Source: Campylobacterota bacterium (lineage in GTDB: Bacteria; Campylobacterota; Campylobacteria; Campylobacterales; Sulfurovaceae). From it: a stretch of 23,303 nucleotides of DNA. Made by a program: the position numbers and the translations under genes. Shown piece by piece: positions 16,067-23,303 of this stretch (the first letter of the stretch is position 1; the number at the start of each line of letters is the position of its first letter). The notes beneath the pieces were generated by a model, which ran no database searches, was not told the origin of the DNA, and was given only the letters and a program-made list of their open reading frames with translations. Location of the stretch: the NCBI GenBank assembly GCA_011330645.1, contig DRQB01000071.1, positions 1 to 23,303 of the forward strand, written 5' to 3'.

Positions 16067-16101
16067 GTCTTATTCCTTATATCATTCTATTTATTATCGT
16101 G

Positions 16102-16107
16102 ATTATA
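16102..16107 (-). promoter_or_regulatory. Putative -10 box of the hisH operon
   Basis: On the minus strand TATAAT (16107-16102), with a poor TTAAAC 17 nt upstream as the -35. The predicted start near 16095 gives a ~30-nt leader. It lies in the 122-bp divergent region between hisH and the acyltransferase gene; no clear plus-strand promoter was found there. Confidence 0.5.
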
Positions 16108-16188
16108 GCCAATTAAAGTAAAAGGTTTAATCCTCTTTAGCCTATTTGGGTAAAATAAGCTTTCAATAGATTATAGATTAGGGTAGTG

Positions 16189-17070
16189 ATGAGAGAAAGA
16201 GTTGAATACATATTGGTGAAATTATTATTAGGGATAGCTAAAATTGCACCGCGTTCATGGCTGTATGCATTTTTTAAAATTGTAGCCCTTTTACTCTATG
16301 CATTAGATAGTAAACGACGAAAAATTACCATACAAAATCTTTCATATGCATATCCTCAAAAGAGTGAGAAAGAAATAAAAAAACTTTCAAGACAAGTCTA
16401 TATTGAACTTTCTGAAACGGTTACAGAAATCCTTTTAATGTTCGTCAATCGGTTTAACATAGATAGTGCGATAGTCAATAAAGACGAAGCCATTGACAAA
16501 ATACACCTTTTGAAGCAAAATAGTCCTAAGGGAATTATTGCTATGACTGCACATTTTTCTAACTGGGAGCTTTTAGCACATTTTTTAGCTAAACATGGAT
16601 TGCCAATGTTAGTGATAGGAAGAGAGGGTAATAATAAGTTAATCGAGAAAAATATTACTACCCCTTTTCGTCAAAAATTTGGTAACGGAAGTGCCTTTAA
16701 AGGCAACGCTATGATTACGATGGTAAAACGCCTTAAAAAAGGGGGGAGTGTTGGTATCCTTATTGATCAAAAAGCAGGGCAGTACAATAGTGTTAATGTA
16801 GATTTTTTTGGTCAAAAAGCAGAAACTACGACCTCAATTGCTATGTTAAAGCAGAAACTCGACGCTTTAGTTGTGCCTTTTTTTATAGCCAGAGTAGCTA
16901 GAGGTAAATATAAAATCATCATTGCTGACCCTATTGAGTATGAGGGTGATATGAAAGCCAAAGAGAGTTTGGAAAAAATGACTGCACAATATAATGAAGT
17001 GATGGAATCTATCATTAAAACATATCCTGCACAATGGTTTTGGATGCATAACCGGTGGCGACGACGATGA
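16189..17070 (+). CDS. LpxL/HtrB-family lipid A acyltransferase
   Basis: Inner-membrane acyltransferase that adds a secondary acyl chain to the lipid A precursor (family role). 293 aa from the ATG at 16189; an in-frame GTG at 16186 is an alternative, and AGGG just upstream fits the ATG. The catalytic HX4E motif is H122-FSNW-E127 (AHFSNWELLAH), followed by VIGREGNN (142-149), GILIDQKAG (189-197) and the family-typical C-terminus YPAQWFWMHNRWR (279-291). An N-terminal hydrophobic segment (about 11-38) should anchor it. The stop overlaps the next start as ATGA, so it opens a co-translated surface-glycolipid operon. LpxL versus LpxM cannot be decided from sequence alone. Confidence 0.9.
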   Translation: MRERVEYILVKLLLGIAKIAPRSWLYAFFKIVALLLYALDSKRRKITIQNLSYAYPQKSEKEIKKLSRQVYIELSETVTEILLMFVNRFNIDSAIVNKDEAIDKIHLLKQNSPKGIIAMTAHFSNWELLAHFLAKHGLPMLVIGREGNNKLIEKNITTPFRQKFGNGSAFKGNAMITMVKRLKKGGSVGILIDQKAGQYNSVNVDFFGQKAETTTSIAMLKQKLDALVVPFFIARVARGKYKIIIADPIEYEGDMKAKESLEKMTAQYNEVMESIIKTYPAQWFWMHNRWRRR

Positions 17071-17966
17071 AGCAGATATTAATTTTAAATGATGGACGTA
17101 TGGGACACTTAAATCAGTCTATTGCTTTTGCAAATTACATGGGGTATGTATATGATATCGTAGAAGTGCTTCCCAAGTATCGTTGGAGTAAGATATTGAC
17201 CTATCTTTTCGATAAGATAGGTATTAAAACAGATATTTTATTTCATCCTGTAGTGTTAGATAAACAATCTTATTCTTTGGTTGTAGGTACAGGCTCATGG
17301 ACATATTATATGGTGAAGGTTTTGTCAAAAAAACTGCAGGCAAAATCTATAGTGATGATGCTTCCAAAGGGTTATCGTTATAAAGGTTTTGATATTATTT
17401 TTGCACAGCAACATGATATTCCTCCCTCATATCATAACATTATAGAAATCCCTGCAAATTTTGCTTATATTCAACCCCAAGGACTTTATAAAGCAAAGAA
17501 AAAATCAGTGGGTATCGTCATTGGTGGAGACAACAAAGTGTTTACCATGTCAAAAGAAAAACTAAAACTACAACTTGATGCTATAGTAAAACAGTATAAA
17601 GGGTATGAAATTGCTGTAACAACTTCTCCACGCACATCAAAAGAAGTAGAAACATTGATTCAATCCTATCATTTTGAGTATGAAGTTATTTTTTCACAAC
17701 ATCCAATAAATCCTATTCCAGATTTTTTAGACCAGTGTGAGTGTGTGTGTATCACGGGAGACAGTACTTCTATGATATCTGAGGCAGTCTCTTATGGTAA
17801 AGCCAATATTATTGTACTACCCTTGGAAAGCAGTCAAGAGAATAAATTTGAACGTTTTGTGCAAAGTTTGGAAAAAGAAGGATATTTACATATATTTGAT
17901 GAAAGTATAGAAAATAAGAATAGAAAAATTGATTTTAGAACTTACCTAAAAGGCTTAAAATTATGA
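17067..17966 (+). CDS. ELM1-family (Mito_fiss_Elm1) protein, glycosyltransferase-like
   Basis: 299 aa from the ATG at 17067 (ATGA overlap with the acyltransferase); a longer reading from GTG 17055 adds four residues with no support. The N-terminal NDGRMGHLNQSIAFA (8-22) is the hallmark of the ELM1 family. Later GIVIGGDN and AVTTSPRTSKE, then ITGDSTSMISEAVSYG, match its GT-B-like C-terminal half with the conserved Asp-Ser...Glu-Ala. In plants ELM1 acts in mitochondrial fission; bacterial members sit in LPS/lipid A loci and are thought to act like glycosyltransferases, with little biochemistry known. Position between a lipid A acyltransferase and a GT4 enzyme supports a role in core-oligosaccharide or lipid A modification (inference). 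Confidence 0.82.
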   Translation: MKQILILNDGRMGHLNQSIAFANYMGYVYDIVEVLPKYRWSKILTYLFDKIGIKTDILFHPVVLDKQSYSLVVGTGSWTYYMVKVLSKKLQAKSIVMMLPKGYRYKGFDIIFAQQHDIPPSYHNIIEIPANFAYIQPQGLYKAKKKSVGIVIGGDNKVFTMSKEKLKLQLDAIVKQYKGYEIAVTTSPRTSKEVETLIQSYHFEYEVIFSQHPINPIPDFLDQCECVCITGDSTSMISEAVSYGKANIIVLPLESSQENKFERFVQSLEKEGYLHIFDESIENKNRKIDFRTYLKGLKL

Positions 17967-19048
17967 AAATCGTACAGTTACTTCCTGAACTGAATGAAGG
18001 TGGTGTTGAACGTGGTACTATGGAACTGAGCCGAGAGTTAGTAAAATTAGGACATGAGAGTATCGTTATTAGTGCAGGTGGGAAACTTGTCAAACAAATA
18101 GAATCAGATGGGGGAAAACATATTCTTTTTGATGTTTGTTCTAAAAATTTATTTACTGTACCTTCTCGAGTGTTTAAATTGCAAAAACTCTTAAAAGAGT
18201 TAGACCCCGATCTTCTTCATGCACGTAGTCGAGTACCTGCATGGTTAGTTTATGGGGCAAATAAAATGTTACATTTACCTTTTGTAACAACAGTACATGG
18301 GTTCAATAGTGTGAGCTTCTATAGTGCAATTATGACAAAATCAGATAAGGTCATTTGTGTAAGTGCTGCGATTAAGTCATACATTCAAAAGCATTATCAT
18401 ACAGAAGAAAAGAAAATTACAGTGATTCCACGAGGGATTGATTTGGAAAAGTTTAATCCTAAGAATATTGATGAGGTGTTTATAGATACTTTCAAAAAGC
18501 AATATCAATTAAAAGATAGAATGATTGTTTCTACAGTAGGAAGGATTACGCAGCTTAAGGATTTGGAAACGTTTATTCGTGCTATTGGCATCGTTAAAGA
18601 AACATTTCCTTCTGTCTGTGCTTTGATTGTAGGAGGGATACGGGAAGATAAACAAAGTTATTTCGAGTCACTAAAAGCGCTTGTGAAAGCATTAGATATT
18701 GAAGAGCATATCATTTTTACCGGAAGTCAAAGTAGTGTTGCTGAAATTTATGCATTGAGTGATGTTGTAGTAAGTAGTTCTAAAAAACCTGAAAGTTTTG
18801 GTAGAAGTGTTGCTGAGGCTATTGCGATGAATACACCCGTGGTTGCTACACAGCATGGAGGTGTATTAGATATTATACAAGAAGGCGATAATGGTTATTT
18901 TTATCCCGTAGGCGAGTATAAGGTTTTGGCACAATTATTGTCTCAAAGTAGAGCGTTAGAGTTTAATGGTTATGCGTATGTTTCTGAGAATTTTTCATTG
19001 AACACTATGGTTACAAAAACGATAAATACATATAAGCAGGTTATCTAA
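17963..19048 (+). CDS. GT4-family glycosyltransferase
   Basis: Retaining GT-B glycosyltransferase, probably adding a sugar to LPS core or another surface glycan. 361 aa. The N-terminal Rossmann domain starts MKIVQLLPELNEGGVERG (Gly-rich acceptor loop 13-18). The donor domain holds STVGRITQLKD (190-200), LIVGG (221-225), IIFTGSQ (250-256) and the nucleotide-sugar EX7E motif with E277 and E285 (PESFGRSVAEA). Its ATG overlaps the ELM1-family stop by 4 bp; the SGNH-like gene starts 1 bp after its stop. Donor and acceptor cannot be told from the sequence. Confidence 0.9.
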   Translation: MKIVQLLPELNEGGVERGTMELSRELVKLGHESIVISAGGKLVKQIESDGGKHILFDVCSKNLFTVPSRVFKLQKLLKELDPDLLHARSRVPAWLVYGANKMLHLPFVTTVHGFNSVSFYSAIMTKSDKVICVSAAIKSYIQKHYHTEEKKITVIPRGIDLEKFNPKNIDEVFIDTFKKQYQLKDRMIVSTVGRITQLKDLETFIRAIGIVKETFPSVCALIVGGIREDKQSYFESLKALVKALDIEEHIIFTGSQSSVAEIYALSDVVVSSSKKPESFGRSVAEAIAMNTPVVATQHGGVLDIIQEGDNGYFYPVGEYKVLAQLLSQSRALEFNGYAYVSENFSLNTMVTKTINTYKQVI

Positions 19049-19049
19049 G

Positions 19050-19715
19050 ATGGCACAAATATTAGCATTGGGGGACTGTAATACCTCTGGGGTAAGTGAA
19101 TTTCAAGGAAAGGCATATCCCGAAGAATTTTCTAAAAGTATAGGTAAAACAGTTCAAAATTGTGGTTTTACTATGTCCACCACCAGAGAAATGCAATTCT
19201 TCTTTAATGAAAATATAAGTGAGGAGACTGAAATTATCATGATTCAGTATGGATTAGTAGATTCCTGGAAAACATTTAAGTATGCACCTTATGTATTATA
19301 CTACCCTGATTCTCCAATGAGGAAAATTGCTAGAAAAATTGTTAAAAAGTATAAAAAAATTGCTAAAAATATAGGACTCAATAAACATTTAGGTGTACTC
19401 CCTGTAGTTTCACCTGAAGAGTATAAAGAAAATATTGTACACATCCTAAAAGCCTCTTCAAATCATATAGTTTTTTTAATAGATACTATTCCAAATCAGG
19501 ATACATCAAGAAATCCTGCCATTGTTCAATATAACAAGATTTTGGAACAATTAGCAGATAAATATAGCAATGTGCATTATATTGATGTCTATGATGATTT
19601 TATAGATAAAAAAGAGTATTACTTAGATGCTACACATATGAATGCAGAAGGTTATACTGTAATAGCTAGAAAATTAGTTTCTCTCTATAACAAGTATGAT
19701 ATGAAAGTATGTTAA
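19050..19715 (+). CDS. SGNH/GDSL-hydrolase-like protein with Cys in the nucleophile position
   Basis: 221 aa with an SGNH fold pattern: block I LALGDCNTSG (5-14), block III QYGLVD (66-71), block V YLDATHMNAEGY (191-202) with the Asp193-x2-His196 pair. The usual nucleophile Ser of GDS is Cys10 (codon TGT), and the block III Asn is Val70. Many SGNH proteins in polysaccharide loci act as acetyl-transferases or esterases; this one could be a Cys-dependent variant or a non-catalytic binder. No signal peptide, so it should be cytosolic. A basic stretch at 91-106 (KIARKIVKKYKK) could bind membranes or polyanions. Packed 1 bp after one GT4 gene and abutting the next. Confidence 0.75.
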   Translation: MAQILALGDCNTSGVSEFQGKAYPEEFSKSIGKTVQNCGFTMSTTREMQFFFNENISEETEIIMIQYGLVDSWKTFKYAPYVLYYPDSPMRKIARKIVKKYKKIAKNIGLNKHLGVLPVVSPEEYKENIVHILKASSNHIVFLIDTIPNQDTSRNPAIVQYNKILEQLADKYSNVHYIDVYDDFIDKKEYYLDATHMNAEGYTVIARKLVSLYNKYDMKVC

Positions 19716-20723
19716 ATGAAAATAGTGAAATTTTTAGCTTCAACAGGAGAAGGTGGTTTAGAAAATGTATTTATTGATTTATGTAATGCTTTGTCACACA
19801 GTGAAGAGGTTGAAGTAATTGTTTTTAAAGAAGCTTCTTTTCTTAAAAAATTTGATAAAAATATTCGTATACATTTATTGACTTCTTCTTCTGGAAGATT
19901 TAATCTTTTACTCTATAAAGAACTTTACACGCTGATAAAAAGAATTAAACCAGATATTGTCCATACCCATGCGGCAAAGGCATCACAAATATTTTATTAT
20001 TTAAATACATTTTTACATATTCCTCATGTGGGTACGAAACATAACTCACGAAAAGGCAAGATATTTAATAAACTTTCGTATGTCACCGCTGTTTCAAAAG
20101 GCGTAAAAGAAAGTATCAACAATAGTAATACAAAAGTTATTTATAATGGTGTTTACCCTAAACAACTTGCAGCAAAAGAGACAAAAAATACGATATTTAC
20201 GATGCTGGCAGTAGGAAGATTAGATACGATAAAAGGGTTTGATATTTTAATCAAGGAATGTTTTAAATTAGAGTTTCCCTTTTTATTGCAAATTGTTGGA
20301 GAAGGCAAAGAATATAAAAATCTTAAACATCTCATTAATGAATTAAATTTACAAGATAAGGTTCAATTAGTAGGTTTTTCTTCTGAAGTTCCTCGTTTCA
20401 TGCAATCTTCTGATTTAGTTGTTGTTTCTTCTCATACAGAAGGCTTAAGTTTGGTAATGGTTGAATCACTATTTTATGCTAATGTGTTGATTTCTACAAA
20501 AGTGAGTGGACCGTTAGAGACATTAGATGAAAAGTTTTTAATAGATAGATTTAATATTGCAAATAAAATACAAGAGGTATATAACAATCAAGAAATGTAT
20601 AAAAAAGATTTTGGAATATTAAAAAATAATGTGCAGAAAAAGTTTTTGTTAACACATATAATAGAAGAATATAAAAGGTATTACCAAGATATAATCGCTG
20701 TAAATGTAGTGGGTAATACGTAG
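19716..20723 (+). CDS. GT4-family glycosyltransferase
   Basis: 335 aa GT-B glycosyltransferase for the surface glycan. N-terminal loop ASTGEGGLENV (8-18), HTHAAKAS (83-90) and HVGTKHN (104-110) mark the acceptor side. The donor side has LAVGRLDTIKGFD (164-176), LQIVGEGKEY (191-200), VQLVGFSSEV (216-225) and the EX7E pair E242/E250 (TEGLSLVMVES). Its ATG directly follows the stop codon of the SGNH-like gene. It is similar in layout to the GT4 at 17963-19048 but clearly diverged, so not a recent duplication. Confidence 0.9.
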   Translation: MKIVKFLASTGEGGLENVFIDLCNALSHSEEVEVIVFKEASFLKKFDKNIRIHLLTSSSGRFNLLLYKELYTLIKRIKPDIVHTHAAKASQIFYYLNTFLHIPHVGTKHNSRKGKIFNKLSYVTAVSKGVKESINNSNTKVIYNGVYPKQLAAKETKNTIFTMLAVGRLDTIKGFDILIKECFKLEFPFLLQIVGEGKEYKNLKHLINELNLQDKVQLVGFSSEVPRFMQSSDLVVVSSHTEGLSLVMVESLFYANVLISTKVSGPLETLDEKFLIDRFNIANKIQEVYNNQEMYKKDFGILKNNVQKKFLLTHIIEEYKRYYQDIIAVNVVGNT

Positions 20724-20795
20724 AAAGCAGAATAGTTTTGCTAAAATAAGATAACTTAAAAAAGATAAATTTTTTATAATAAAAAGAGGGTAGAG

Positions 20796-21581
20796 ATGAA
20801 AGAGACCATTAATGTAATATGTATAAAATGGGGTCATTCCTATGATGCAGAGTATGTAAATAAGCTTCAAAATATGATTGTGAGAAATACATCTTACACT
20901 ATTGATTTTTATTGTTTTACTGATGATGCAACAGGCTTTAATAAAGACATTATTGTAAAACCTCTTCCTATATTAGAAACAAAAAAAGAGTATCAAACGA
21001 AGCATTCCTATAGGAAAGAAGCAGCACTCTGCGATGATAATTTAGGGGGGTTACAAGATAAAAGAGTTTTCTTTTTTGATTTGGATGTCGTCATTATTTC
21101 TAGTCTAGATGCACTTTTTGCATATCCTCAAAATGATCAATTTTATATTATTAAAGATTGGAACAGTAAAGGTAATACAATAGGACAGGCAAGTTGTTAT
21201 TCATGGAAAGTAGGTACGCTTGGCTATATAAAAAAATATTTTGAAGAAAATCCAAAAAAAGTGATAGATAAATTTTTTACTGCATCTCAAGAATATTTAT
21301 CAAGTAAGATTATAGAAAAACAAGGTACTTTAAATTTTTGGCCAGATAACTGGTTTTGTTCTTTTCGATTTCATTGTATGCATAAAATTGGCCCATTGAG
21401 ACATTTTTTATCTCCTCAAATACCTACAAATCGACCAGGTTTAAAGGTGATTGTTTTTCATGGTGTGCCCAATCCAAGAGAAGCGATTCAAGGCGTTTGG
21501 AATTTAGGTAAAAAACAGCAATGGAAAAAACTTTATAAAGTTTGTAAACCTACTCAATGGATTGAAAAATATTGGTATTAA
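20796..21581 (+). CDS. DxD-type (GT-A) glycosyltransferase
   Basis: 261 aa. The metal/nucleotide-sugar motif D95-L-D97 lies in VFFFDLDVVI, after a strand-rich N-terminus (INVICIKWG) and YCFTDD (39-44), an arrangement seen in GT8-like and related capsule/LPS transferases. KVIVFHGVPNPREA near residue 220 is a conserved tail motif of this group. The start has AGAGGG just upstream. It follows a 72-bp AT-rich gap, the largest within this cluster; a TATAAT there is too near the start to be a credible promoter. Sugar and linkage are unknown. Confidence 0.78.
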   Translation: MKETINVICIKWGHSYDAEYVNKLQNMIVRNTSYTIDFYCFTDDATGFNKDIIVKPLPILETKKEYQTKHSYRKEAALCDDNLGGLQDKRVFFFDLDVVIISSLDALFAYPQNDQFYIIKDWNSKGNTIGQASCYSWKVGTLGYIKKYFEENPKKVIDKFFTASQEYLSSKIIEKQGTLNFWPDNWFCSFRFHCMHKIGPLRHFLSPQIPTNRPGLKVIVFHGVPNPREAIQGVWNLGKKQQWKKLYKVCKPTQWIEKYWY

Positions 21582-21585
21582 AAAG

Positions 21586-22599
21586 ATGAAAAAAGATATA
21601 AGAGTTAAACTATTACATCGAGATAGTCAGGAAAATGAAGAATCTGTGTTTAAGATACAGTCTGCAGGTAGTAATGCCAAGTGGGGTTCTTGTACCTTTA
21701 CATTTAATCCATTGGAAAAAAATTATGATTGGTTAGTCATTATTGATGATATTTCAAAAATTATACCCAATAGAACGGAACAGTTACAGTGCCCAAAAGA
21801 GAATACTATTTTGGTTACAACAGAACCAAGTTCTATTACACGTTATGGAAGAGGCTTTGCAGGGCAGTTTCACTATCTTATCACAAATCAGGATGAAAAA
21901 GTACTTCCACATAAAAATGCCATACGTTCCCAAACGGGAAATGTTTGGTTTTATGGAAAAGAGTATGATGAGATTGTTCGTGTATCACACCCCATTAAAA
22001 CAAAAAAAATATCAACCATATGTTCAAATAAGCAGCAGGGACATACAATTCATAAAAAAAGATTTCAATTTACAAAAATTCTTGAAGAGAGGATTCCTGA
22101 AGTTGAAAGATATGGTAGAGGATTTAAGTGGATAGAAACAAAAGTAGAAGCATTAGATCCATATCAATTTCACGTTGTAATTGAAAATCATTTTGCCCCA
22201 CATGTATGGACAGAAAAACTGGCAGATGCTTTTTTAGGTTTTACTGTTCCCATATATTGTGGATGTCCCAATGTATACGACTATTTTCCAGAAGAGAGTA
22301 TTATTCAAATAGATATTGATGATATAGAAGGTTCTATGGCAAAAATACAAGAAATTATCTCTACCGAAGGTGAATATGAAAAAAGATTAGATGCTGTGAA
22401 AGAAGCAAGAAGAAGGGTACTCGAAGAGTATAATTTATTGGCTATGATAAATAATATTGTTGAAAAATCAATAGATGATAAGCGTGAAATAGCAGATTCT
22501 AAGATATATAATAGGCGAATAATGAGATTGAGATATCCTCCGGATCTCATACGATTTTTTATTTGGAAAATCAATAATTTTCTCAAGAATATTTTATAA
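21586..22599 (+). CDS. GT10 fucosyltransferase-like glycosyltransferase
   Basis: 337 aa from the ATG at 21586, 4 bp after the previous stop; a TTG-started extension from 21562 would overlap that gene and is not favoured. The C-terminal half contains the GT10 alpha-1,3-fucosyltransferase donor signature: VVIENHFAPHVWTEKLADAF (about 197-216), then GFTVPIYCGCPNVYDYFP (218-235). Family members transfer fucose or related sugars from GDP-sugar to GlcNAc-type acceptors, as in Helicobacter Lewis antigens. No C-terminal heptad repeats of the Helicobacter FucT type were seen; the end is basic and hydrophobic (IRFFIWKINNFLKNIL), a possible membrane-binding helix. Donor identity here is not proven. Confidence 0.82.
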   Translation: MKKDIRVKLLHRDSQENEESVFKIQSAGSNAKWGSCTFTFNPLEKNYDWLVIIDDISKIIPNRTEQLQCPKENTILVTTEPSSITRYGRGFAGQFHYLITNQDEKVLPHKNAIRSQTGNVWFYGKEYDEIVRVSHPIKTKKISTICSNKQQGHTIHKKRFQFTKILEERIPEVERYGRGFKWIETKVEALDPYQFHVVIENHFAPHVWTEKLADAFLGFTVPIYCGCPNVYDYFPEESIIQIDIDDIEGSMAKIQEIISTEGEYEKRLDAVKEARRRVLEEYNLLAMINNIVEKSIDDKREIADSKIYNRRIMRLRYPPDLIRFFIWKINNFLKNIL

Positions 22600-22625
22600 G
22601 TGTCTATAAGAAGAGGAGAATAGAA

Positions 22626-23303
22626 ATGCAAACAAAAATACCAAGTATTGTGACGAAAGATACCGATACATTAGCTTCATATATACTTGTTGCTATAGGA
22701 TTTTTTCTTCCTATATCTGTCGCAGGAGTCAATATCATGCTTGCCTTGCTAGTAGTACTTTTTTTGTGGGAAAGAAAATATCAAAAACGATTTTTGAAAA
22801 TAAAGTATAATCCTATTGTATATATAGTGTTAGCTATTGTACTCATGCATATCATTGGTTGTCTATGGAGTGAAAATCTTTCGATGGCAGGTGAAACGCT
22901 CAGACGTGGATGGAAATTAATGTGGATTCCCTTTTTTATGATGTTTATGAAACGTGAGCATATCTATTATTATCTGCAGGCATTTATTTTTGGTATGATG
23001 ATCTCAGAAATATTAACCTATTTAGTCTGGTTAGATATTCTACCCTTGTTTAAGTATGCCACAAAGGAAATGCCAGCACCTCTTATGCAGCATACATACT
23101 ATACTCCTTATGTGGCCATTGCTGCTATGCTATTAATCTATTTTTTACTGTATAAAAAACATAAAACGCTTATCCAAAAAGTAGTCATCGCATTTTTTAT
23201 TGTTACGATGTTAATAAATCTTTCTTTTACAGGAGGAAGAGCAGGGCAGATTGGTTTTCTAGTGCTTCTTTTTGTTTTAATAGCATATTATTATAGAGAA
23301 AAA
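22626..23303 (+). CDS. O-antigen ligase/polymerase-like membrane protein, 3'-truncated
   Basis: 226 codons open to the window end. The ATG has AGGAG 7 nt upstream, 26 bp after the GT10 gene. Multiple hydrophobic spans are evident (about 17-32, 34-47, 63-78, 97-107, 116-135, 156-175, 184-200 and 206-222). The Wzy_C/WaaL-type motif FTGGRAGQIGF occurs near residue 200, just before a further membrane span, and an ETLRRGWKLMWIPFF loop lies before it. Such proteins join O-antigen to lipid A core (WaaL) or polymerise repeats (Wzy) in the inner membrane. Ligase is slightly favoured by the lipid A-acyltransferase context, but the periplasmic loop that would help decide is beyond the edge. Confidence 0.83.
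   Translation, partial: MQTKIPSIVTKDTDTLASYILVAIGFFLPISVAGVNIMLALLVVLFLWERKYQKRFLKIKYNPIVYIVLAIVLMHIIGCLWSENLSMAGETLRRGWKLMWIPFFMMFMKREHIYYYLQAFIFGMMISEILTYLVWLDILPLFKYATKEMPAPLMQHTYYTPYVAIAAMLLIYFLLYKKHKTLIQKVVIAFFIVTMLINLSFTGGRAGQIGFLVLLFVLIAYYYREK

Noticed and set aside
17055..17066. Upstream GTG start for the ELM1-family gene
   Set aside because: Adds only four residues not seen in the family pattern; the ATG in the ATGA overlap fits the compact operon better.
20775..20780. Perfect TATAAT upstream of the DxD glycosyltransferase
   Set aside because: A start at the expected distance would fall in the ribosome-binding site, leaving almost no leader, and there is no -35 match; likely chance in AT-rich DNA.
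1..23303. CRISPR array, insertion sequence, prophage or toxin-antitoxin locus
   Set aside because: No regularly spaced direct repeats, transposase, integrase, phage or toxin signatures were found on either strand.

Overview
The window looks like chromosomal DNA from a Campylobacterota (epsilonproteobacterial) bacterium, probably a Sulfurovum/Sulfurimonas-type sulfur oxidiser. This is inferred from the AT-rich base use, the protein styles, and the neighbourhood hisH-hisA-prmA-ftsH-pssA-leuA; no database search was possible. No transposase, integrase or CRISPR array was seen. The first ~39 bases are strikingly GC-rich and do not fit the domain they join, so the left edge is probably a chimeric contig end.

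Layout. (1) 2-2774 (+): two tandem cyclic-di-GMP genes, the tail of a GGDEF-EAL protein with all phosphodiesterase residues, then a membrane-anchored GGDEF-EAL protein with both active sites degraded. (2) 2834-4743 (-): groES-groEL, read from a clear sigma70 promoter with no recognisable CIRCE or HAIR operator. (3) 4959-5035 (+): a CAU-anticodon tRNA with its own consensus promoter. (4) 5256-7977 (+): a small outer-membrane beta-barrel and a large Ig-like lipoprotein, both of unknown role. (5) 8072-9316 (+): serS. (6) 9396-16066 (-): hisH-hisA-prmA-ftsH-pssA as a tight, partly overlapping operon, then leuA behind its own promoter and leader. (7) 16189-23303 (+): a cell-surface polysaccharide/LPS cluster with a lipid A acyltransferase homologue, an ELM1-family protein, two GT4 glycosyltransferases, an SGNH-like protein with Cys in the Ser position, a DxD glycosyltransferase, a GT10 fucosyltransferase-like enzyme, and the start of an O-antigen ligase/polymerase-type membrane protein.

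The most interesting find is in the leuA leader. A 23-codon ORF with a good Shine-Dalgarno sits under a strong promoter and ends with six leucine codons in its last seven sense codons, all CTN although this AT-rich genome appears to favour TTA. Mutually exclusive pairings follow its stop codon. This is the architecture of leucine-responsive translational attenuation.

The two convergent gene junctions (2775-2833 and 9317-9395) carry inverted copies of one ~36-nt hairpin element, probably serving as bidirectional terminators. Together the genes cover second-messenger turnover, protein folding and quality control, Leu/His synthesis, phospholipid synthesis and surface glycan assembly.
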